Shown in pieces: positions 1-10,699 of a DNA stretch of 64,000 nt. Position 1 is the stretch's first letter; each line of letters begins with the position of its first letter. The DNA lies in contig OX596341.1 of NCBI GenBank assembly GCA_951394405.1, forward strand, positions 992,001-1,056,000, read 5' to 3'. The notes beneath the pieces are model-generated. The model was not told the origin of the DNA and made no database searches. It saw nothing but the letters and a program-made list of their open reading frames with translations. Origin of the DNA: Coprinellus micaceus (taxonomy: Eukaryota > Basidiomycota > Agaricomycetes > Agaricales > Psathyrellaceae). The translations under genes were made by a program, and so were the position numbers.

Positions 1-874
1 CCTCTGCGAGTTTTTCGAGGGACCTACGACATCACCAAGGTGCCCAAGATCATCATCATCGACGGCCTCGACGAATGCGACGAGTCTCTCGATCCCACAC
101 ACCCTGCTGCTCGACGCTCCAAAGAGCAAAACCAGACCGAGATCCTGTCTATGTTGCTCCAGGCACTGGATGACCCCACCTTTCCCTTCCATATTATCCT
201 CGCCAGCCGGCCGGAACCATGGATTCGTCGCTTCTTTGCCACACCCACCGCGACTGGTCGCACGACCGAAATATTCCTGCACAACAATTACGACCCCGAT
301 AAAGACATCGCCCTTTTCCTGAGGTCCAAATTCGCTGAATTACGGCGTCGGTACGGCCTACCCGACAGCTGGCCGGGCGAACGAGTTGTTTTGATGCTGG
401 TGGAAAACGCTTCGGGACAGTTCATTTACGCTGCAACTGTCATGCGATTCATCGAAACCCCTTCAAATACTCCTGAGGTCCAGCTTGACATCGTCCTCAG
501 TCTACGTCCCGAAGACCTGGAAAACCCCTTCGGACCATTAGACGCGTTATATACCCGAGCTTTGATGTCGAGTCCCAGACCGGATCTCGCCTTCATCTGG
601 CTCAGGGTACATAATATTATGACCAAGAAGCCCGATGGTCTTTGTTTAAACATTTGAGCATCGGATGCTTCGACCGGTCTAAATACCCCTCTGTTTAAAC
701 AGGGTCCGCTGCCCCTGTGCGGGGTGGGTGTTCGGTGATGCGCTCTCTTTACGAATGGGTTCGGAAGTAGGGTAGAGTTGTATAAAAATGTGTATTACAA
801 GGCTACGAAAGTAAAACATAGGGTGTTTAAACAGGCCAAGCTTCGACACCTATGTCTAAACCTCTGGGTCCAGA

Positions 875-923
875 CAGCTCGGTCTAAACACCTCTCGCTG
901 CGAGAGGTGTTTAGTCCGAGCTG
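875..923. repeat. Near-perfect hairpin, 23-bp arms
   Basis: The arms CAGCTCGGTCTAAACACC... and its inverse are separated by only 3 nt, with one mismatch. It lies inside the inserted element and reuses the TCTAAACAC word found throughout that element. Confidence -1.
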
Positions 924-975
924 TGTTTAAACACCCCATCACGGGTGTTTAAACACCGATCTGGAGCTGATAGAC

Positions 976-1027
976 GCCTCCTTGACCCCGTCGTCACTCT
1001 GGCATGTGACGACGGGGTCAAGGAGGC
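976..1027. repeat. Perfect 22-bp inverted repeat
   Basis: GCCTCCTTGACCCCGTCGTC plus AC is followed by an 8-nt loop and the exact inverse. It lies inside the inserted element. Confidence -1.
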
Positions 1028-1350
1028 ATCCGCAGCACCTAGATAGTGGTGGGGAAGGGAAGAAAAGAGTTGGGGGATTTTTAATGAAGTCCCGGCTTAT
1101 ATACATATGCGCTTGTTTGGCGCGATCAACAAAGCCGAGCACGTGCCGGCGCGAGCCAAGCAGCGCGTAAACATGGCCAAATCTGCCAGCGTATATAAAC
1201 CTGGCGACATCAGGGAGGCTGATCGCCATCCTTTCCCTTCCTTCCCTCACTGGCCATGAGGGGGGAGGGGACTTGGATGTTGCGCCGTCGCCAAAGGCGC
1301 CTCTGGCAGATGTCAGAGGCCGCCTGCGGCAATCTGGCAAAATTCAGACT

Positions 1351-1385
1351 CCGGTCTAAACACCCCGGCCGTGTGTTTAGACCGG
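1351..1385. repeat. Perfect 13-bp inverted repeat
   Basis: CCGGTCTAAACAC is followed by a short spacer and GTGTTTAGACCGG. It is a third hairpin of the inserted element, near its right side. Confidence -1.
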
Positions 1386-2450
1386 GCGCCTCTTCGTAGA
1401 TACCCTGGCCCTGTATATATTTCATATATTTGTATCTAGAGTTTAAATTTAAATGTCCGGACAACCTGTTTAGACACGCTACGGTTTAAACCGGGCGATG
1501 TCTAGACCCATCCCGTGCCCCCTCGTCTAGTCCAATGCCCATTGGCCTATTCAAGGTGAGTGTAGTCGTCTAATTCGAGCATTCAAATCGCCAGTAATGA
1601 ACTGAGTTCATGTCTAAACATCGCCCTAATTTAACCGGTCGAAGCATCTAATGAGGCAATGTTTAAAAAAAACCATCTGGTTACAGTATGACCGCTGCCT
1701 GTGGCGGGTTTTCTGCGCAGCTTTTTAACTGGCTTTGCGAGTCTTCTACGGGGGAGGCACACCTGGTTCTTGGGACGTTGCCATCACTCATCCAACTTCC
1801 CAGCTTGAGCAGGCGCTATTACACGTTCTATCACAAATCACTCCACGATTTCCTTGAAGACCCGAGAAGGTGCCAAGCCTTCGCCGGCATCAGCAACAGG
1901 GACATCTTGCAGTGGATATGCGAGCGGTTTGGTCGGACCCTAGTATGTAAGTCTACCTTCTCCGACACGTTTCATGCCGTGTACGCTAATCTTTCCGCAC
2001 TGTAGGCAAGGGTCCTGAGGTACACATCAAGGCGGACCTCACCCCAGGTTTCTTTCTCGTTTTTTTCGAACTTTGGGACCGATATGCTGGGGAGGACAAT
2101 CCACTCGCGGGGATACCAGAAGATATGCTTTCACAAGCCGATGCTACTTGGTGGGTCAGGGCATTCTGTGAACACGGAGTTCGTACATATTTTCTGGAAG
2201 ATATATACACAATCGTTCATGGAAGGGTAAGTCCTGTTGTAAGGGCTGACATGTGCCCATTTCTCCTCAATTGACACTCGCGTTTTAGTGCCGCTTTATT
2301 GCCCCCTGCCGACCGGCATGCAAATCCTGGAGAACGGCAATTCTAGGTTTTCCACGTCCACTTGTCCAGAGGCGCTGGAGCCGATGGACATTGGCTAAGG
2401 ACCGATTCTGTATCGAACGGATCACGCCAAGGCCCTTCCGGGTTATATAG

Positions 2451-3185
2451 GTCGGTGATGGTGTGTGCAGGGGGAAATGAAACTCATGTTGTTTTCAAAA
2501 AGGAAGAAGGGAAGGAGGGGCGGTGGTGGTGGTGGTGGTGGGCGGAGAACAGTGTACTAAATCAGATTTCGTATCTCTTATTCTTATTCTTAGTATCAGT
2601 CTTATTACCGGCTTTTGGTCCAATTCCTGAACGCCGGGGACGAGCTATCTTGACCAGCACTTGACCTTCGGGGGGTTGTACACGGGGGTGTCGGATTCCA
2701 TGGGCGTACTATTACAAGAAAATACCTACTGAATTCGTTCTGGCACTCTACATGTCTAGGATTTCTCGAACTGGGGCTCTACGCCGAACGATCGAACGCG
2801 GCGCGGGGGTCTTAATTGGCGCGTCGCGTTTGTTTGGTCCATCAAAAATGTCACGTGCGTCGAAATTGGCCCAGACTGACGCGCTTTGGACAGGGGCTAA
2901 ATCATGGTCAACCAAGTGTCGTCCCCCCTGCCTCGTCCCCCCTGCCTCGTCCTCCTTTCCTCAACCCCCATATAAGCGGTCACCCTTACGTCGATGTCAC
3001 CTTCCGCGACGGCCTCGTGGTCCCGTCGGCTATCTCACCATCGATGACCACGAAAAGACCCGGACCTCGCTGCAGCGACTATAAAGCGAGGACCATCCAT
3101 CACAAAAAGGTCCCTGCGCTTTGTGTTCCTTTCCACCAGCCAGGATAGCAAGGGAACAGCGATTCGTCTTCGACACTCTCCAACG
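2451..3185. other. Intergenic; promoter of the RBR gene
   Basis: There is a short GGT repeat at about 2521-2541 and a TATA-like TATAAGCGGTCACCC at 2971-2985, about 200 bp upstream of the next ATG. No gene is seen. Short open frames here have no recognisable content. Confidence -1.
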
Positions 3186-4737
3186 ATGGCAGGATCCCTC
3201 GACCATGACGTCGAATCAGCTATGCTCATCGCCCAACTCCAGCTCGAAGACGCGCTCGAAGTATCGCGTGGCCGGAAGGGAAAGGCGCGTGCCTCGGCAC
3301 CACGCACAGACGAGGAGGTTGCTTTTCAGATGCAGGCGGAAGAACTGGGCTCTTGGAAGCAGGTTTACCAGGACTATACACTCGCGAAGAGCATGGGCGA
3401 TGCGCTGGACCAGGATGCCGCGCTATTGGAGGCTTACCGGGTCATGGAGGAAGCTGCGGAAGCGGATAGACGCGTTGCTGAGCTGGTATCCACCGGGAGA
3501 CCTGTACCGCATCCTACTGAAGCTCAGACAAGGCTTGAGAGTCGCGAATTCAGCTTGGAAGGGGCGTCGAGAACGTGAGTTATCAGTACGGTCCCGTTCC
3601 TACTACCATCTCAGGCTTATGTTGGTTGCAGCACGACACCGAAGCCTCGTCAAAGAGTTCCAGTAGGGGTTCCACCCCCACCTCAACTCGGAGAAGAAGA
3701 GCCCCTCGACTCGATCTGGAGGTTTGATGACCTCTCAGAGAGCTTGCCAAAAGCTGGTCCCAGCGGAGAGCGTTCCAAGAGGTACCTATTTCGAGGTCAC
3801 CCCCCTTATCATGCTAACGCACCTCCAGGGTTAACTGTGTTGGGTGCGACGCCAAGCTCCGTCCAGCCGATGCTACAGTCACAGCCTGCAACCACCACTG
3901 GTGTGCCGATTGTCTTCGAAGCCTAGTCGAAGTCTACCTTCGCGACGAAACCCTCCACCCCCTGCGCTGCTGCAAGAACCCCTTCGCCGAGTCCTCTATC
4001 TCCACACGCTTCACCTTTTACCCGCGCCTACTCAACCAATACTACGCCAAGCGGCGCGAATACGAAGTTCCCGCCCAGAATCGCGTGTACTGTGCTCGCC
4101 CCACTTGTTCAGACTTCTTGGGTTCGAGCGAGGCGCAGCCAATTGGCCAGCCAGACATCTCCTGCCAACGATGTCGGTTCTGGACCTGTTCGACATGCCG
4201 GAACGACTCTCACATTGGCGATCAATGCAAGCAGAACGAAGCTGTCGACCAGCTCCGCGCCCTTGCCCGCGAAGCAGGGTGGCAGACATGCCCGGGCTGC
4301 AATACCGTCGTCGACTTGCACCATGGGTGCAACCACATGACGTGCACCTGCCATACCCAGTTCTGCTTCATCTGTGGAGTTCTGTGGAAGAATTGCACGT
4401 GTCCCCAGTGGGACGAGGAGAGGTTGTTGGTGACTGCGAGGATGAGGGCGCAGAATGATTTGGGCGAGGCGGTGAGGGAGGCTGAGCCCGTGAGGTATGA
4501 GGCAGAGGTGGTTAGGATGGCGGAGAACTTGAGGGAGAATCATGCGTGCGAGAATCATTGGTGGAGGGGAACTGGGGCGGGGCATTGTGAGGAGTGTGGG
4601 GATTACATGCCCTTGTTCCTGAAGGTACGTCCCTCTCAAGGGTATTCCGAGATCCAGCCTCATGACCCACGATTTACTAGATGTGTCGTAACTGCAATTT
4701 GGTCGTGTGCCGTCGGTGCTCATTCAACAGGATGTAA
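3186..4737 (+). CDS. RBR (RING-IBR-RING) E3 ubiquitin ligase
   Basis: Exons 3186-3574, 3632-3781, 3829-4624 and 4681-4737 give a 463-residue protein; all junctions are GT-AG and in phase. RING1 begins near residue 183 (CVGCDAKL...CNHHWCADC...CCKNP). The IBR is near 265-315 (YCARPTC...CQRC...CSTC...C). RING2 begins near 333 (CPGCNTVVDLHHGCNHMTC), and its GCNHM contains the Cys that in HHARI/Parkin-type ligases carries the ubiquitin thioester. After RING2 an extra Cys cluster (HCEECG...CRNCNLVVCRRC) spans the last intron and looks like a zinc ribbon. The N-terminal 180 residues are charged and poorly conserved in appearance. Known chemistry of the family is transfer of ubiquitin from E2 to its own Cys, then to substrate; the substrate is unknown. 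It is unlike the tandem RBR pair at the right end outside the RBR core. Confidence -1.
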
Positions 4738-4836
4738 TCGACCTTTGAAGGTCGCTCGTAGCTGCAATATTATTTGCACTGGGCGTCCAGTGTCCAAACA
4801 CGTCCAACCTGTCAAAGTGCCCGCAAACGATCCTTT

Positions 4837-4845
4837 TAAGCGCCC
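4837..4845 (+). promoter_or_regulatory. TAAGCGCCC word, one of eight exact copies
   Basis: It sits about 100 bp upstream of the Rab start codon. The other exact copies (either strand) are at 5910, 7765, 10433, 26371, 32921, 45611 and 46091. All are intergenic. Whether it is a promoter element or a transposon end is not resolved. Confidence -1.
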
Positions 4846-4946
4846 ATGTTCATTTGTTCAACTTGACCTTCGACGCCCACTACCACTGACCACGCTAAGA
4901 GGTTCCCACTAACCACTTGCAGGAGCGAAACATATTCAAGGCGGCA

Positions 4947-5870
4947 ATGGCTCCCAAAAAACGAACAGTGTTAAAGGTGAGCCGCTGGACTGAAAGCCCG
5001 ACGTACCAACCGTCTGACGATTGCATAGGTTATCCTCGTCGGTGAGAGCGGGTAAGTTGGGCTGTATTCCACACCTCGGGGAAATTGGACTCTAAGTGTC
5101 CCATTCTAGTGTCGGAAAGACCTCCCTGATGCGCCGATACGATCATCCGGAGTGGATGTTCATCGAACGGCACAAGGTAACGATCCAAGCGGATTTGTGC
5201 GTTTCTCCGCTTCGAGTTGTGGGTAGACGTTGATTTGCATTTTGCTTCGTAGCACGGCCAAGGATATAGACGTCGAGGGCCAGCAGGTTACATTGATGGT
5301 GCGTGCCGCCTCGGTTACCTTTCCCCAACTCAGACATACTTTACCAACCAACACCACTTGGATATACTTAGATATGGGACACCGCAGGCTTGGAGCGCTT
5401 CCAATCCCTGGGGACGGCCTTCTACCGCCACTCCCATTGCGGCGTCCTCGTTTTCGACGTCAACTCCTCCCAGTCGTTTCAAGAGCTCAGTAAATGGCGA
5501 GACAACTTCCTCGAGTACGCTCGTCCCTGGAACCCGGAAGACTTTCCCTTTATCGTTCTGGGAAATAAGGTCGACGAGGGTGAGGAGAACAGACAAGTGT
5601 CCAGGGAGCAAGCGATGGAGTGGTGCCGGGAGAACGGCAATCTGAGTTACTTTGAAACGTCAGCGAGGGATGTCGTCAATATCGAGGAAGCTTTCCAGAG
5701 CATCGCGGTCACGGCGATGCAGCAGAATCGTAAAGACGAAAAGTAAGCCTTCCAATCCTTGTTGTTTATCGCGATTCACTCACCAAGCGTCGATGGCCTG
5801 AAGCTTCGCGAAATACGGCGACGAAAACGAGCCCGAGGATCCTGGGTGTCAAATGTGTACTTGCCAATGA
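4947..5870 (+). CDS. YPT7: Rab7/Ypt7-type small GTPase, divergent
   Basis: Six exons (4947-4976, 5029-5051, 5110-5196, 5253-5298, 5372-5742, 5804-5870) encode 207 residues, the normal Rab length; all phases agree. G1 is GESGVGKTS (residues 15-23), switch I keeps the Thr in VTIQADF (41-47), G3 is WDTAGLERF (64-72), G4 is GNKVD and G5 is ETSAR. The stretch after G3 (FQSLGTAFYR) and WRDNFLEYARPWNPEDFPF are diagnostic of Rab7, which directs fusion at late endosomes and the vacuole. Two oddities are plain in the DNA. The catalytic Gln of DTAGQE is Leu (TTG) at residue 69. The C terminus reads CQMCTCQ, so the usual terminal CxC prenylation motif is followed by one more residue. It may be a divergent paralogue rather than the main Ypt7. 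Confidence -1.
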
Positions 5871-5981
5871 TTCAAATTGGCACCGACACACCTGAACTCG
5901 AAGAGAAATGGGCGCTTAATGGACCCTCAAATATAAACCCAAACTACTGTCGTTGGCCGCCCACAAATATATAAACACCCT

Positions 5982-7548
5982 TCAATCCACGGTCAAAGGG
6001 AACCAGTGGGACAAATTTGGATCAGGGACAATAATCTCACAAATTTCGCCGCCTTGACTTCGAAACCTTTCGTCAGGCTCCGACCACAGCTCCACCCTCA
6101 TTCTCTCTTTCGTGTTCTCGAACATCGCCAGCATCTCCCGATTGGCGCGCTCCAACGTTCCTTTCGAAAGCCTGGGGTATGTGCGAGCGCGATCCTGGTC
6201 GAGCCGACTGCCGGTGCACAAGGCATGGGGGGTTGCTCTGACACATATGGTGTCAAGGTACCTCTGGCGGAAGGTGTGGTGAGAGAGCCAATCATCCAGG
6301 TCGTACCATTCTCTCCCTCCCATGAACAAGAAACGCTTCGATGGATCCACTGTCCCCAGGAACGACCACACGGCGTGTAAATGGATCGTTCGTAGGACGG
6401 GCGCCTTCCCCACTATATGTTTGAGCAGCCTTGCGATTTCGTCTGGGCAATCCGGGTCGGTCCTCTGCACAATATATCCGTCGATCTCGCATGAAAGCGA
6501 GAGAAATTGAAGCCGACGGAATTTAGGGATGTTGATGTTGCTGATGAGCGAGCTGACTAGGACCCATCGTCAGTAAAGTGTGAAGGATAGATGGTTCGGA
6601 AGATGAAGGAAGAGACTGACGGTGTCCTCGCCTTCCATACGACGATACTTCAAGGGAGCGGAGACCTGCGCTGCAGACGGAAAGCAATCGCCCAAGGGAC
6701 TCTGTGTGCCCGGTCCGCTGGACCCAACACCTCAAATTCTTCAAGTTGGCGAGATGTTTCCCAGAATCGTGGGCCAACAGCGTATCGATAACCTCGTACC
6801 GGCTACTAAAATCCAATGATGTAAGGGCGAATTTCCACTGCCGGGGCTGAAGGAGTGCTGCTTGGCTTCCGTTGGGGGGCCAGTCAAACGACGTTGACAC
6901 AAGGCGGATAGTGCGCAGAGAATGAGGCAGGCCCTTGAGCACATCTGGAGGTACCATGACGAAGTTACTCAAGCTGAGCTCCTCCAATACGTTCCCTCCC
7001 ACCCTGGGCCTTGCGAGGAATGTAGTGATGGAGAGTTGGAACGAAGGGGTGAGGGAACGCCAGGAGTAGCGAGCTCCATGTTGAAATCCGAGTCCGTCCA
7101 AGGAGAACGACGTGATATTGGAGAGCTGCTGCAAGAGGTGTGGAAGCATCGTTGCCTCAGCTTCCCGGATGCTTTCAAAGTCACGCGAGGAAACTGGTCG
7201 CGGAAGCATCGCGGCTGAGGAGAACGCTCGGAAGAATGATATCTTTAGGCAGCGCACGTACGATGCAAACTGAGGCTTCTCTTCAAACATCTCGATAGTT
7301 CTCCGGAGGTGCACCCACACGGGAATCTTTCGTCCCTTTCTCTCCGGGCTGTCAAAGTTGAGGACGCTGAAAAGGTTTCGCTGGCATCGAGTAAGAACGT
7401 GGTGGCCGGTGAGCGAGAAGTTGAGGAGTGTTTGGAATGCAGCGGATGTCGTGGGTAGAGGCTCTGCCTCCGCCCCAAGCTCATCGATGACGAGCTCGAG
7501 GATCTCGGTGGCAATGTAAGGAGGGTCTTCTGCTTCTGATTCTGACAT
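5982..7548 (-). CDS. F-box-like / LRR-type protein (copy B)
   Basis: Exons 6621-7548 and 5982-6556 (minus strand) give 500 residues. The intron runs from GTCAGT to CCTAG and keeps phase. The start MSESEAED is chosen because the paralogue at 8238 begins the same way. The N terminus holds an F-box-like segment (YIATEILELVIDEL, then FSLTGHHVLTRCQRNLF). The rest has the leucine-rich alternation seen in basidiomycete F-box proteins (LEELSLSNF, LRTIRLVSTSF, LKNLRCW). F-box proteins normally bind Skp1 and present substrates to the SCF ubiquitin ligase; the segment here is weak, so Skp1 binding is inferred. It is divergently arranged with its paralogue and has an intact frame, unlike that copy. Confidence -1.
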
Positions 7549-8237
7549 GGATGGGCGCTTGCGTTGAAGTGGCCTCCTTGGTGCGTTATGGTCCCCGTTG
7601 TGGTCGACGGCGCAGAAGAGCGTTATCAGTGTCAATCGAATCATCTCGGGCCACGTTCCTCTCGGTTTGAACTCAGTTTGAATGCAACCTAAATTTGGGT
7701 CCGACGATACCATCTCGCAACGCGGCGCAGCCGGCTGGAACTGACGGCGTTACGTAAGGTAGTTTAAGCGCCCAACGTCGGACCTGTTTGCCCGATTCCG
7801 CTGAGGTGATAGGGCTAGATCGGACAAGGCGTTTCGATAGATACTAGCATATAATCAAATTTCACTAGGGACTCTTGGCATAACATCCTGTATTTATACA
7901 GTATTTGCGCCGAATACACTTTATGGCACGCGCACACCGTTGCGCGGGGCACAGGGAACCCAACGAGGCCTCACACCGAGAAGGGAACATAGTCAGGCCT
8001 GGGCTGTATTTCAGAGACTTCGAAACTCTAGACTCTAACCACTGTCAGGCCGGGTACGCTGGGATGAGTGCCCTTCCACAGTCCAAGTACGGGCCCCCGT
8101 ATTCAAGCTGAGTTTAAACCAGGAACGTGGCGTCAAACTGACTTGATCCCGCGCCGATAACGAACTCCTGCACTGTCTACCACGTCGAACACCACAGCGC
8201 ACCGTTAAGGACCCCCGGTCGATATAAGCGACCACCC
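7549..8237. other. Shared intergenic region between divergent F-box paralogues
   Basis: It holds TAAGCGCCC at 7765-7773 and TATAAGCGACCACCC at 8223-8237 abutting the ATG of the right-hand gene. Just upstream of the left-hand ATG a related AAGCGCCC occurs on the minus strand. No gene is seen. Confidence -1.
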
Positions 8238-9813
8238 ATGTCAGACTCGGAAGCAGAGGATCATCCCTCTCCTTACATCGCCACCGAGATCCTCGAGCTG
8301 ATCCTCGATGAGCTCGGGGCGGAAGCAGAGTCTCTACCGACAGCCTCAGCTGCTTTCCAAACCCTCCTCAACTGTGCCCTAACCGGCCGCCGCGCTCTTA
8401 CCCGATGCCAACGAAACCTTTTCACCATCCTCAACTTCGACAGCCCAGAGGGAAAAGGGAGAAAGACTCCGGCATGGATGCACCTCCGCAAGACAATCGC
8501 AATGTTCGAAGAGAAGCCCCATTTTGCATCATACGTGCGCCGCCTGAGGATATGCTTCTTCCGCGCGTTCTACCCAGGCAGACCGCCTCCAGAGGGAACG
8601 CAAGGGCTCTCCCCCTACCAGCTTCAAAACTTACAGGAGGTTGAGCGGACCATGCTCCCCCAACTCCTACAAAACCTCCCTAACATCCCTCGTTTTCCTT
8701 CGATGGGTTCGGATCATCCCTTGGGGACTACTCCTGGAACTCTCTCTCCTATCTCATTAGACAATCCGTGGTAACATTCCTCACAAGACCCATAGAAGGC
8801 GGGAACAGATTGAAGGAACTAACCCTGGGAAACTTTTCCATGATACCCCCGTACCCGTTCAAGGACCTACCACCTTCTCTGCACACCCTCCGGCTGGAGT
8901 CAGCGCACTTCGACTGGTCCCCAAACCAGGGCGACAGAATAACGCTCCTTCAACCAAGGCAATGGAAGTTTGCTATTACCTCGTTACATTTCAGTAACCA
9001 ATTCGACTTAATCGATGAGCTGGTGGCCTATGACTCTGGCAGGCATCTAGCCAAATTGCAGACCCTGAGCTGCTGGGTCCAGCGGACGGTACATGCAGAA
9101 ACGCTCGCGAAACTGCTGTCCATCTGTGCACGAAGCCTCCGCTCTCTGGAGATATCATCGTATGGAAGACGAGGACATCGTAAGCATTTTTACCGTTTCA
9201 TAGTCACATCTAGTTGGCGCTGAGAACCTTCATCCAAGTCGTCTCGCTCGTCGAGGGCATCAATTCTTCTCGATTCCCTCGGCTTCAATCGCTCTCGCTC
9301 ATATGTGAGATTGACGGCTGCGCGGCATTCAGGACCGAATCGAGATGCCCGGGAACCATCGCGAGTTTGCTGAAGGATATTGTAGGCAAGGCACCCGCCC
9401 TGCAAACGATCTCGGTGCACGCAGTGTGGTCCTTCCTGGGAACGGTGGACCTGTCACAGCCTTTGCGGTTTGTTGGGAAGAGGGATGTTTGGCAGCATCT
9501 GGACGAGTGGCTCTCCCGGTACACGCTGGGCCAGGTATTCCTTGAAACCATACGGGTTCGGGCAACCCCCCACGCCTTGTGCACTGCCAGTCGGCTCAAT
9601 CAGAACCGCGCTGCCACACACCCTAGGCTCTCCAAAGAGATATTGGAACGTGCTAATCGGGAGATGCTGGCGGTGTTCAGGCGAACGAAAGAGAGGCTAA
9701 GGGTAGAACTGTGGTCAGACCCCGACAAACGGTTTGGAGGAGAATGCGGTCAGGGTTGTGAGATAATAGTTCCTGACCCAAAAATGTGTCAGCAGTGGTA
9801 CGACCCGGACTGA
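8238..9813 (+). pseudogene. F-box-like / LRR-type protein (copy C), frameshifted
   Basis: This is a paralogue of the minus-strand gene at 5982-7548, colinear from MSDSEAED to the C terminus. The first frame is open from 8238 but leaves homology near base 8688 and stops at 8772-8774. The homologous sequence continues one frame over (SFSFDGFG, then VVTFLTRP) to 9179. The intron 9180-9238 starts GTAAGC and ends CAAG, where copy B has CTAG. The last exon, 9239-9813, ends in D-P-D-stop. A single-base indel beside a TTTT run therefore breaks the gene; it may be a recent pseudogene or a sequencing or assembly error. A TATAAG lies only 10 nt before the ATG. Confidence -1.
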
Positions 9814-10699
9814 AAAACGTGTCCTCTAAACTTCCGCGCCGCGGTCGATCTTAGTAGTTTCGCACATTGTGTAGTTGGAACCCCGGACATCACGGTACAC
9901 ACGTCGGGGTGGTTGAGCTATATGGGTTCCAAGCAACCTAAAAATGTAATCGTGAATACCGAAGTTGCCTCATTAAGGTGTGTTTCTTCAGCTAGTTGTG
10001 TGGGGAACCCTGGGTCAACCCAGACTCGTTACCGTCGACTATCGAGAGTGTCCCCCCTCATAGAGAGGGCCGGTCACAGGTCTACGGCCATTCTTATGGA
10101 GCGAAGAAAGGAAAACTAACTGGCACCCTTATCCAAGCCCGGTCCTAGCAATGTCAGACCCGTTACATATCGTTCCGAAGGGTATAAATAAATAGTCCAG
10201 TACAAGCCGTACCACGCACGACCCAAGTACAAAAAAGAGCGGGAGGGGGTCCAAATGAGAGTACGTCAGACAAAATGACGGAAGGGGTGGATGAATGGTA
10301 GTACAGTGAGCGATCCAGGCATCCTGGGGGTAAATAAATAATGCTTCTCGATGATGGAAGAAGGGAGAGGTGACCAGGGAAAAGCTAAGGTGACCGCAAA
10401 AGAAACGGAGGTGACGGTTCACGGGTGACCTGTAAGCGCCCGATACTAGGCGCTCGATCCTACAAATGCCGAGAAAAGAAGCCAAGACAGTCAAAATGTG
10501 CAGGGGTCGTGGATCGAAAGTCGAAGAGGTAGCGGGTGGTGTGGAGTCCGTGGTGGGATGAGATGCTCGTCAAGGTCGTCGCAGAGGCGGGGGATACCGG
10601 TACAAGATAAATTACAGCGGACCCGAGGGCGATCCATACAACAGCGAGGGGTCGCCAGGTACTTTTGAATGGCAGGGGCAGTTGAATTCCTTCGCCCGC
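9814..10699. other. Intergenic, convergent 3' ends
   Basis: This lies between the 3' ends of copy C and the glycosyltransferase gene. It has TAAGCGCCC at 10433-10441 and purine-rich stretches. No coding sequence can be supported. Confidence -1.

Larger units (their letters stand above)
634..1681. mobile_element. Foldback/MITE-like element inserted in the NACHT gene
   Basis: Terminal inverted repeats of about 45 bp are visible: the left end at 634-685 and the right end at 1629-1677 share GATGGT, TTTAAACATT, GATGCTTCGACCGGT and TTTA in inverted order with small mismatches. A possible 4-bp target duplication TGGT lies at 636-639 and 1678-1681. The interior has no transposase-like ORF and is packed with GTTTAAAC or TCTAAACAC words and perfect hairpins (875-923, 976-1027, 1351-1385). 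This fits a non-autonomous DNA element. The exact ends are uncertain because the terminal repeat overlaps the candidate target duplication. Confidence -1.
1..2450 (+). pseudogene. NACHT-domain NTPase, 3' part, split by an inserted element
   Basis: The 5' end lies outside the window, so the Walker A loop is not seen. Residues read from about base 40 contain the Walker B-type motif IIIIDGLDECDE and the sensor-like HIILASRPEPW, typical of basidiomycete NACHT proteins. The frame runs to the end of the flank near base 639 and resumes at 1679. The C-terminal exons are 1679-1946, 2006-2226 and 2289-2450 (stop TAG), with GT-AG introns 1947-2005 and 2227-2288. The resumed part carries FYHKSLHDFLEDP, a hallmark of the helical region after NACHT. 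No WD40 or ankyrin repeats follow; the protein ends about 200 residues later. Removing 640-1681 joins two in-frame GGT codons, so the insertion probably inactivated a working gene unless it is spliced out. An intron running from the GT at 607 to the AG at 1686 does not keep frame. Confidence -1.

Noticed and set aside
607..1686. Reading the NACHT interruption as an ordinary long intron (GT at 607 to AG at 1686)
   Set aside because: That splice puts the downstream exon out of frame, it would be about twenty times longer than other introns here, and the segment has terminal inverted repeats.
3123..3185. Earlier start of the RBR gene at 3123
   Set aside because: There is no ATG at that position. 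MAGSLDHD at 3186 is the first Met of the open frame.
5171..5252. Donor at GTAACG (5176) for the third Rab exon
   Set aside because: It drops the switch I residues and breaks phase. The GTGCGT donor at 5197 restores VTIQADF and the frame.
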